Assembly (NCBI GenBank): GCA_020048295.1
Contig: JAIFMT010000080.1
Coordinates: forward strand, 1-5,009
Length of the DNA: 5,009 bases
Direction of reading: 5' to 3'
Source: Rhodoferax sp.
GTDB lineage: Bacteria > Pseudomonadota > Gammaproteobacteria > Burkholderiales > Burkholderiaceae
The notes under the pieces: generated by a model
The model's database searches: none
What the model saw: the letters and a program-made list of their open reading frames with translations, nothing else
Told to the model about the DNA's origin: nothing
Shown here: in pieces, positions 1-5,009 of the stretch
Layout of the letters: the number at the start of each line of letters is the position of its first letter
Position numbering within the stretch: the stretch's first letter is position 1
Made by a program: the position numbers and the translations under genes

Positions 1-3000
1 AGCGACTGCCGGCAGGAAACTGGTTGAACACCAGCTCGGCGGCCACAGTGCTGGTCAGCGGCGTGGTGATGTCGGCTGCCGTTATGCCGACACGCTGTGG
101 GGTGGCATCGGCTGCTGGCCACGCTGCTGCTGAGAACTCCGGTGTGGCGTGCGCATCGATTTGCGCATCGCCCAGCCGTTCGTCGCGCTCGCTGGGCAGC
201 GCAGTCAGGCGGGTCAGATTGCTGTGCGGCAGATCGCGGGTGAGTGCACTGAAACTGGCGCTCCACCAGCGGCGCGACAGCAGGCGCAGTGGCGTGCGTG
301 CCAGCTTGGGCGCTTTGGCTGCCACCACCGGCAGGTAGCGCGCTGATGTCGGTACGGGCGCGGTTTGAATGCGGATATCAGCGCACGACCAGGTTTGTAG
401 CCGCTGCCACAAATCACCTGGTGCGGCGCGCCCCAGCAGCAGCGACAGCGCGCTTTTGGGTTTGGCTGACTTGCCATCCACATCGCCGCGCACTTGCGCC
501 GCACCCAGCCACAGTGCCTGTTTGGCGCGGGTGAGCGCCACATACAGCAAACGGGTGTCTTCGGCCAGGCGCTCTTCATCAGACCGGCCGCTGTCTTTGT
601 CTTCGGCGCGGTAAAGCGACAGAAACGGCAAAAACACCAGCGGGTATTCCAGGCCTTTGGACTTGTGCAGTGTGATCACTTGCACCAGGTGGGCATCGGA
701 TTCCAGCCGCAGTTGAGACGCTTCACCACTGGCCTGCGGGCGGCGCAGCTGGTCTTCCAGATAGCGGATCAGCGCGCCCTCGCCTTGCAGTTCCAGGCTG
801 GCGGCTTGCAGCAGCTCGCCGAGGTGCAGCAGGTTGGTGAGGGCGCGTTCGCCCTGGGCGCTGGTGGGTTGGCTGGACGATGCGCTGAGCGGTTGTTGGG
901 GTGGTGGGCGGTGGGCCGCAGAATTGGGGTCAGAGCCCAATTCGGGGTGATGCTTTTGGCCCAAACCGATGCATTGGGCCGAATTGGGATCCGACCCCAA
1001 TTCTGCTACGGCGGGGGTTAAATTGGCCAGTTCCGAGTCAGCGCGCTGCTGCGGGGTCGTTTGTAGCAGGCGTGCTGCCAGGCCCTGGTCGTGCAGCAGG
1101 CGATAAAGCATGGGCAAAAAGCCTTGTGTGCGCCAGACGCGCTGCCACTGCATGAACTGTTCCACCTGCGCGTCCCAACCGGCTTCGTCGGCCAACAGCG
1201 CATCGAGGGCTTGGGTGGACAGGCTCCAGGTTTGCGTGGCCAGCGCGGCGCGCACCAGCCGGTTGCTTCCCGGGCTGGCCACGGCGCGCAAGATGCGCCA
1301 CAAGTCGCTGGCCTGCACGCTGGCATAAACGCTGTTGCGCTCGGACAAATAAACGCTGCGCACGCCGCGCCGCGCCAATGCCTCGCGGATGGCTGCGGCC
1401 TCAAAGCGGTCGCGCACCAGCACCGCCATGTCGCCGGGCTGCACCGCCGGGCTTTGCAGCAGCGCCACCATCTGGCTGGCAAACAGCGCCGCCATGTCGG
1501 CCATGAACACCGGTTTGCGAGGCGTTTTGTCAAACGGCAGGTGCCATACCGTCAGCGCCACCTGGGGTTGACCGTTGATATGCAGCGGCTGCACTTTGGC
1601 GTTGCAGGCGGCCACCGGCGTAAACGGCACGCTGCCAAAGGGCGCGTTGGCCTGGCTAAACACCCGGTTCACCGCAGCCACCACACCCGCGGTGGAGCGG
1701 TAATTGCCCGGCAGCGTGTAGATGCCTTGCGCCTGATCGCGCGCGCCCAGGTAGGTGGCCAGATCGGCACCGCGAAAACTGTAAATCGCCTGCTTTGGGT
1801 CGCCAATCATGATCAGGCCCAGGGGCCTTGTTCTGGTGCCATCAATTACCATAGAAACAGGCCCGCAGTCCTCGTCATCATTGCGCTGGTAGCTATAAAT
1901 TTTGCTCAACGCCCCGTACTGCCAGGGGTCGGTGTCCTGAAACTCGTCAACCAGCGCCACCGGATATTGGGCGGCAATGGCGGCGGCCAGTCGACCATCA
2001 GGGGCTTGCAGCGCGTGGTACAGGTTTTGTAGCAGGTCGGCAAAGTCAAACTGCGCCGCCCGCGACTTGGCGCGCTGGTAGGCGTGCGCCACTTCTTGCG
2101 CGGCGTGTGTCAACAGGCCGTCGGCCACGTCGGGTTCGGCGCACAGGTGGCTGTGCAGGGCTTCAAGCTGCGCAAAAACCGGCCAGTTGGCAGCAGCAGT
2201 CCAGCCCTTGGTCAGCAAGGTTTGCAGGGCAAAGCGCGCCAGCGTGTCAAGTTTGATGTCACCACCCTGCGCCCAGTCGCCCATGTGCGCCAGCCAGCCC
2301 GCAAAATAGTCCTGCCGCACGCCCTTGATCAGCTTGGCCGTTGCCGCGTCGGTTACTGCTTGAATGGCATCGGCGCTCCAAGCCTGGCGCGCCGTGGCCT
2401 CCAGCGGTAGGCGCTGCTGCTGCCACGCCGACCAGCGCGCCAGCAGCACGTCGGGCGCATCCGGCGCAGCGGCAGCGGGTTGCGGTGCGCGTTCGGACAC
2501 TTTCCAGCGGTCTTTGAGCTTGTCCAGCAGCGCCTGTGGTGTGTCGCCCACGGCTTGCAGTGCGGCCAGCGACGGCACATCCAGCGCGTAAAACCACTTG
2601 CGCCAATAGTCCTGCGTCGCTTGCAGCTGCAGCCGTTCACCGTCTTCGACGCGGCTTTGCTCAAACAGGCTGGCGCTGTCGAACGCGTGGGTTTTGAGCA
2701 TGCGGCTGCTCCAGCCGTGGATGGTGAAAATGGCGGCTTCATCCATCCACTGGGCAGCAGCATCGAGCCGGGCAGCGCACAGTGGCCACTGGTCTGGCGC
2801 GATCTGGCAGCCCAATGTGCGTAAAAAATCATCGGCCAACGCCGCGTCCTGGGTCTGAAAATAACGCGCCGACTCGGCCAAGCGGTGGCGGATGCGCTCA
2901 CGCAGCTCGGCGGTGGCTGCGTCGGTAAAGGTCATGACCAGAATCTGCGGCGGGTACAGGCCGGCCCCCAACTCGGGTGCACCGTGCTGATGGCCCAGCA

Positions 3001-3130
3001 CCAACCGCACATACAGCGCCGCCAGCGTCCAGGTCTTGCCGGTACCCGCCGAAGCCTCGATCAGCTGCACACCAGTCAAGGGCAGCGTCAAGGGGTCAAG
3101 CGTGTGCGGCACATGCAGATCAGAAGTCAT
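1..3130 (-). CDS. recB: Exodeoxyribonuclease V beta subunit RecB, helicase part (3' end outside the window)
   Basis: RecB is the 3'-5' helicase and nuclease subunit of RecBCD, which resects double-strand breaks for recombination and degrades foreign linear DNA. The frame is open without a stop from ATG at 3130 to the left edge (1043 codons). The start fits RecB: a short lead, then LDPLTLPL and Walker A ASAGTGKT at residues 26-33 (K32). Other superfamily 1 helicase signatures follow: TFTDAATAELRERI at 67-80, Walker B VDEFQDTDP with D395/E396, IGDPKQAIYSFRGAD at 442-456, NYRS at 476-479, TLHKSKGLEYP around 820-830, and RLLYVALTRAK at 860-870. The last visible residues, VFNQFPAGS, match the segment just before the C-terminal nuclease domain, which lies off the window. 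No Shine-Dalgarno is evident before ATG 3130, so coupling to upstream translation is possible. Two in-frame repeat insertions lengthen the protein at residues 410-430 and about 709-738. Family assignment is very secure; nuclease integrity cannot be judged here. Confidence 0.96.
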   Translation of the reverse strand, partial: MTSDLHVPHTLDPLTLPLTGVQLIEASAGTGKTWTLAALYVRLVLGHQHGAPELGAGLYPPQILVMTFTDAATAELRERIRHRLAESARYFQTQDAALADDFLRTLGCQIAPDQWPLCAARLDAAAQWMDEAAIFTIHGWSSRMLKTHAFDSASLFEQSRVEDGERLQLQATQDYWRKWFYALDVPSLAALQAVGDTPQALLDKLKDRWKVSERAPQPAAAAPDAPDVLLARWSAWQQQRLPLEATARQAWSADAIQAVTDAATAKLIKGVRQDYFAGWLAHMGDWAQGGDIKLDTLARFALQTLLTKGWTAAANWPVFAQLEALHSHLCAEPDVADGLLTHAAQEVAHAYQRAKSRAAQFDFADLLQNLYHALQAPDGRLAAAIAAQYPVALVDEFQDTDPWQYGALSKIYSYQRNDDEDCGPVSMVIDGTRTRPLGLIMIGDPKQAIYSFRGADLATYLGARDQAQGIYTLPGNYRSTAGVVAAVNRVFSQANAPFGSVPFTPVAACNAKVQPLHINGQPQVALTVWHLPFDKTPRKPVFMADMAALFASQMVALLQSPAVQPGDMAVLVRDRFEAAAIREALARRGVRSVYLSERNSVYASVQASDLWRILRAVASPGSNRLVRAALATQTWSLSTQALDALLADEAGWDAQVEQFMQWQRVWRTQGFLPMLYRLLHDQGLAARLLQTTPQQRADSELANLTPAVAELGSDPNSAQCIGLGQKHHPELGSDPNSAAHRPPPQQPLSASSSQPTSAQGERALTNLLHLGELLQAASLELQGEGALIRYLEDQLRRPQASGEASQLRLESDAHLVQVITLHKSKGLEYPLVFLPFLSLYRAEDKDSGRSDEERLAEDTRLLYVALTRAKQALWLGAAQVRGDVDGKSAKPKSALSLLLGRAAPGDLWQRLQTWSCADIRIQTAPVPTSARYLPVVAAKAPKLARTPLRLLSRRWWSASFSALTRDLPHSNLTRLTALPSERDERLGDAQIDAHATPEFSAAAWPAADATPQRVGITAADITTPLTSTVAAELVFNQFPAGSR
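920..1004. repeat. REP/BIME-like inverted-repeat element inside recB
   Basis: Two 25-bp arms, 920-944 and 980-1004, are inverted copies of each other with 23 of 25 positions matching. Each arm is itself a hairpin: GAATTGGG pairs with CCCAATTC (921-928 with 936-943, and 981-988 with 996-1003) around a 7-nt loop. Between the arms, GGCCCAA (958-964) pairs with TTGGGCC (974-980). The AATTGGGGTCAGAG core resembles palindromes I associate with REP-associated tyrosine transposases (RAYT) in proteobacteria; that link is from memory, not a search. The element lies wholly inside the recB frame, encodes roughly residues 709-738 and adds no stop. No transposase gene is present in the window, so it would have been mobilised in trans. 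Confidence 0.85.
1841..1903 (-). repeat. Dispersed Comamonadaceae-type repeat inserted in recB
   Basis: Read on the minus strand, this stretch begins AAAATTTATAGCTACCAGCG, continues with an AATGATGACGAGGACT core, and ends GGGCCTGTTTCTATGG. It strongly resembles a short dispersed, usually intergenic repeat (AATTnATAGCTnCnAGCGC ... GnGGnCTnnnGGCCT) that I recognise from Rhodoferax, Polaromonas and relatives. It encodes RecB residues 410-430, an acidic low-complexity insert containing NDDEDCG. In E. coli RecB, as I recall it, about 17 residues separate DPQQY from IGDPKQ; here 36 do. The surplus of about 19 residues fits a roughly 60-bp insertion. The boundaries are approximate. Confidence 0.7.
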
Positions 3131-3239
3131 AGGGTAGAACAGTGTGAACCCAGTGTTGGCACGTCGCGGTCTGGCGCAAGGCCGCAGCACCACAGCGCTT
3201 GCCCACCCGGTGCGACAACATAGCCTGACTGGTTGGTGC
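3131..3239 (-). other. Spacer between the AlbA_2 gene and recB, with a possible 33-codon ORF
   Basis: This 109-bp spacer separates the AlbA_2 stop from the recB ATG. I see no terminator: the only inverted repeat, AGCACCA (3186-3192) with TGGTGCT (3234-3240), has a loop of about 41 nt and no T-run. No clear sigma-70 promoter is visible. A short minus-strand ORF runs from ATG 3221 to a TGA at 3122-3120 (33 codons, beginning MLSHRVGKRCG) and overlaps the recB start by 11 nt in another frame. It starts 18 nt after the AlbA_2 stop. It has only a weak, badly spaced AGG upstream and no recognisable homology. It could couple translation into recB or be chance. Confidence 0.35.
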
Positions 3240-4868
3240 TCAGTCTGATGCTTGCCCCTTGGACGTACCGCTTGCCGACCTTTTGATTTTGTATTTTTGC
3301 AGGCGGCTGCGCGGCTTGTCGGGCAGGGTATATTCGATCAGACCAGTGTGCAGCATTTTCTTCAGCAACTCGTGCAAGTAGCGTGTCGGTTTGGCTTTGC
3401 CAAGTTTGTGCGCAATTTCGAGCTTGCCTAAAACGCCGCCCCGAAGCAGGGTCAGCACGCTGCGACCCATTTCTGACTCTACCCCTGACTCTACCCCTGA
3501 CTCTACCCCTGACTCTACCCCTGACTCTGCCCCTGACTCTGCCCCTGGGTGAGCCTTCAACCCCGCAACCAGATCAACCGGTGCCGTGCTGCTTCGTGCA
3601 TCAGCGGCGGCCAAGGCTGCCGGTTGAACCGGCAACTTCACCATGAAATAACTGTGGTCCTCATCAAACTCAAACTCCGCTGGCGGCGAGCTGTTGCGCT
3701 GCATCGCCTGCATGATCTTTGGGATGCCGGTAGCACGGCCTTCGGTGAACTTGAGTTCTTTCAAAAATTCACCAATGCGTCGGTTGCGATAGCGCCTGGA
3801 CCGCGCCCGCCCCTCTTGCAGCTGCTGCAACCGCAACGAGCGATCAGGCCCGGGATAGCTGATGACAACCAGTTCAGTATGTTCAATACGCACCTCAACA
3901 GGCTCACGCGTGTCATAGCCCCGGTGATACACCGCGTTCACCAGCGCTTCCTCAATGGCAGCAAATGGATAATTGGCCACCCGTGTGGCCTCTGCCCGTT
4001 GGGGGTGCTTGATGACGGTTTCAAAAATCAGGTTGCGCGCAATGTAGTCAAGTGCGTCACGCGTCATGCGCGGGATCGCACCCTTGAATATTTTTTCAGA
4101 AAACTTGTTGCCACCCGGCCCCTCTTTGGGAAACCAGACAACATCAATTTGCATCGCCGGAAAAAACCGCCATGGCTCGGGGTTGAACATCATCAAGCCA
4201 ACGTTTAGCGGCATCGGCGCTTCGGTGAGGCCACCTATCACCCCCATCTGCCGACCAAGGTCACTCAATGACATGCTGGCAGACGTTGAAGCCAACTCGC
4301 TCTCAACCTGGCACAAGTAATCTTGCATCATTTCGCGCGACAGGTCTTCAACTTTGGCCTGCTGATTGACCCGGTCATCAAACGGCACACTGGCAGCCAA
4401 TGACATCAGTTCGGATTCGTCGGCGCCTTTTGCGCGGATGGTACTGCTACCCTTACGAATGTAATAGCTGTAGTCATTGCTGTCTTTGGCAAGCGAGCGC
4501 TTGGCTTTGTAAGGGCGCGTTTGCCCACCCAGCACCCAGATCACCAAGACCTGCCGCCCGTCAATGGTGACCGGCACTGCCAACGGGTGGTACCAGGGAG
4601 AAATAGCGTTAAAACCCAGCTGCAACAGCTCTTTTTGAATGTTGTCGATTTGTTCTGCTGCGATACCGACAGGTGGCAGCACGGGCCGCCCGTCTTTTTC
4701 TGCGATACCGATCAGAATGTAGCCGCCACCCAGATTGTGAAAATCATTGGCAAAAGCGCAAACGGTGTGCAATACCTCTTCAGGGTTCCAGCCAGCCTTG
4801 AATTCAAGCCGCTCCCACTCGACAGGTGTGCCTTGAAGCAAGTCCTTGATGTTGATGGGTAGCGACAT
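3240..4868 (-). CDS. AlbA_2 (Schlafen-like) ATP-binding protein with winged-helix C-terminus
   Basis: This is a 542-residue COG2865-like protein. Residues about 12-150 form an AlbA_2 domain, with the signature E17-W-E-R-L-E22-F-K24 and the glycine-rich strand GGGYILIGI at 47-55. Residues about 295-400 form a GHKL-type ATPase domain (HATPase_c_4): N-box EEALVNAVYHRGY with E307, N311 and H315; G1-like SYPGPD near 337-342; and glycines in TEGRATGIPKI near 375-385. A low-complexity linker holds six GAES/GVES tetrapeptides (about 441-465). The C-terminal 75 residues are a winged helix ending in an IEYTLPDKPRSRLQKY-type segment common to this family. I chose ATG 4868 because MSLPINIKDLL is the usual family start; an in-frame TTG at 4892 would add eight residues. 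Neither start has a Shine-Dalgarno, so reinitiation from upstream is possible. No signal peptide or membrane segment is seen, so it is probably cytoplasmic. Function is unproven: the family is annotated as regulators and also occurs in defence loci. It lies between probable recC and recB and looks more AT-rich than recB, suggesting later acquisition. Confidence 0.92.
   Translation of the reverse strand: MSLPINIKDLLQGTPVEWERLEFKAGWNPEEVLHTVCAFANDFHNLGGGYILIGIAEKDGRPVLPPVGIAAEQIDNIQKELLQLGFNAISPWYHPLAVPVTIDGRQVLVIWVLGGQTRPYKAKRSLAKDSNDYSYYIRKGSSTIRAKGADESELMSLAASVPFDDRVNQQAKVEDLSREMMQDYLCQVESELASTSASMSLSDLGRQMGVIGGLTEAPMPLNVGLMMFNPEPWRFFPAMQIDVVWFPKEGPGGNKFSEKIFKGAIPRMTRDALDYIARNLIFETVIKHPQRAEATRVANYPFAAIEEALVNAVYHRGYDTREPVEVRIEHTELVVISYPGPDRSLRLQQLQEGRARSRRYRNRRIGEFLKELKFTEGRATGIPKIMQAMQRNSSPPAEFEFDEDHSYFMVKLPVQPAALAAADARSSTAPVDLVAGLKAHPGAESGAESGVESGVESGVESGVESEMGRSVLTLLRGGVLGKLEIAHKLGKAKPTRYLHELLKKMLHTGLIEYTLPDKPRSRLQKYKIKRSASGTSKGQASD
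3473..3544 (-). repeat. Six-copy 12-bp tandem repeat in the AlbA_2 gene
   Basis: Six head-to-tail copies of a 12-bp unit occupy exactly 72 bp. On the plus strand four copies read CTGACTCTACCC (3473-3520) and two read CTGACTCTGCCC (3521-3544). They encode GAES twice and then GVES four times, in the linker between the ATPase domain and the winged helix. The unit is a multiple of three, so copy-number change by slippage would alter linker length without breaking the frame. Similar short E/S/G tetrapeptide repeats before the winged helix are common in this family. Confidence 0.97.
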
Positions 4869-4898
4869 AGGTGGGTTTAAGTAGCTGATCAATGGTCA

Positions 4899-4931
4899 TT
4901 ATGAAGTGCGCGGCTGGCAGATCAGATACAT
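4899..4931 (-). other. Ten-codon leader ORF, possibly a decayed copy of the recB start
   Basis: This ORF reads MYLICQPRTS and ends in TAA. Its ATG overlaps the upstream gene's stop (TGATG). The stretch resembles the first codons of recB: TCTGATCTGC occurs at 4926-4917 and again at 3124-3115, 2 and 3 nt after an ATG respectively. A looser match follows in both copies (GCCGC, then a purine and CAC). I infer that recC and recB once overlapped here and that the AlbA_2 gene entered at or near the recB start, leaving this remnant. Alternatively it is a true leader peptide that delivers ribosomes to the AlbA_2 start, 30 nt downstream. The ORF itself is plain in the sequence; its origin is inference. 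Confidence 0.5.
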
Positions 4932-5009
4932 CAAACCACCTCCTGTGACAAATCAATCTGCGCCAGCAAGTCAGCATACAGCTCAGTGGCCCAATGCGCC
5001 AAGTCGTCG
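4931..5009 (-). CDS. C-terminal end of the upstream gene, probably RecC
   Basis: Only the last 25 codons are visible, beginning DDLAHWATELYADLLAQIDL and ending in TGA at 4933-4931. The 5' part is outside the window. An amphipathic helix of the 'A-x-x-LY-x-x-LL' kind close to the stop resembles the C-termini of exodeoxyribonuclease V gamma chains as I remember them. RecC is normally encoded immediately upstream of recB in betaproteobacteria. The piece is too short for sequence alone to prove identity, so the call rests mainly on context. That the frame is real is supported by the TGATG overlap and by the Shine-Dalgarno placed for a following start. Confidence 0.5.
   Translation of the reverse strand, partial: DDLAHWATELYADLLAQIDLSQEVV
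4938..4944 (-). promoter_or_regulatory. Strong Shine-Dalgarno ahead of the ten-codon ORF
   Basis: AGGAGGT on the minus strand lies 6 nt before the ATG at 4931, which is ideal spacing, and sits within the final codons of the upstream gene. It is the only strong ribosome binding site seen in the window, yet it serves a 10-codon ORF and not either long gene. That is what would be expected if it originally served recB in a tight recC-recB overlap. Confidence 0.7.

Noticed and set aside
1..340. Possible frameshift in recB near the left edge
   Set aside because: A first reading seemed to lose homology. Re-reading in the frame fixed by position 3130 shows no stop and ends in VFNQFPAGS, as expected before the nuclease domain. 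The Ala/Thr-rich stretch before it is a variable linker.
1091..2032. Long plus-strand open frame of 313 codons, with others such as 494-1021 and 3549-4208
   Set aside because: These lie antisense to recB and the AlbA_2 gene, whose minus-strand frames carry full sets of conserved motifs. Their translations are rich in H, Q, R and A, typical of the reverse strand of GC-rich codons, and match no family.
1018..2901. Minus-strand open frames such as 1018-1533 and 2353-2901 as separate genes
   Set aside because: They are out-of-frame shadows of recB. The frame set by ATG 3130 is continuous from 3130 to the left edge and contains all the helicase motifs.
3186..3240. Inverted repeat AGCACCA / TGGTGCT as a terminator between the AlbA_2 gene and recB
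   Set aside because: The stem is only 7 bp with a loop of about 41 nt and no T-run follows it, so it is not a credible intrinsic terminator.
3473..3544. CRISPR-like array
   Set aside because: The 12-bp units are directly adjacent with no spacers and encode a tetrapeptide repeat, so this is a coding minisatellite.
3125..4916. Terminal inverted repeats marking the AlbA_2 segment as an insertion sequence
   Set aside because: Comparison of the two ends shows only short matches such as GAAGT/ACTTC, and no transposase is encoded. The 10-bp direct match at the ends is reported as a possible scar and not as proof of transposition.

Overview
The window looks like chromosomal DNA of a GC-rich betaproteobacterium, probably of the family Comamonadaceae (Rhodoferax/Polaromonas/Acidovorax type). 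This rests on recB-style protein content, high-GC codon use, and a dispersed repeat with an 'ATAGCT-C-AGCGC' core inside recB that I recognise from that family. No rRNA or tRNA is present to confirm it. All real genes lie on the minus strand, so the operon reads from the right end of the window to the left.

Layout in transcription order: (1) 5009-4931 is the last 25 codons of a gene that is probably recC, ending in a TGATG overlap with a tiny ORF that has a strong Shine-Dalgarno. (2) 4930-4869 is a short junction holding that 10-codon ORF, which resembles a decayed copy of the recB 5' end. (3) 4868-3240 is a complete 542-codon gene for an AlbA_2 (Schlafen-like) protein with a GHKL-type ATP-binding domain, a tetrapeptide-repeat linker and a C-terminal winged helix. 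(4) 3239-3131 is a 109-bp spacer. (5) 3130 to the left edge is recB, the exodeoxyribonuclease V beta subunit, open for 1043 codons. It covers the full helicase part and is cut by the window edge just before the nuclease domain. The recB frame is uninterrupted, and every long plus-strand ORF under it is a shadow.

Two points stand out. First, recB carries two unrelated non-coding repeat elements, both kept in frame: a family-type dispersed repeat at 1841-1903 between helicase motifs II and III, and an 85-bp REP/BIME-like pair of inverted hairpins at 920-1004 in a linker ahead of motif V. Second, an AlbA_2/ATPase gene sits between what look like recC and recB, with a possible scar of the recB start left upstream of it. 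RecBCD processes double-strand breaks and degrades phage DNA, and AlbA_2 proteins recur in defence loci, so a RecBCD-linked defence or regulatory role for the inserted gene is a reasonable but unproven hypothesis.

No tRNA, rRNA, CRISPR array, transposase gene or convincing terminator was seen. There is no gene-free stretch longer than 300 bases.
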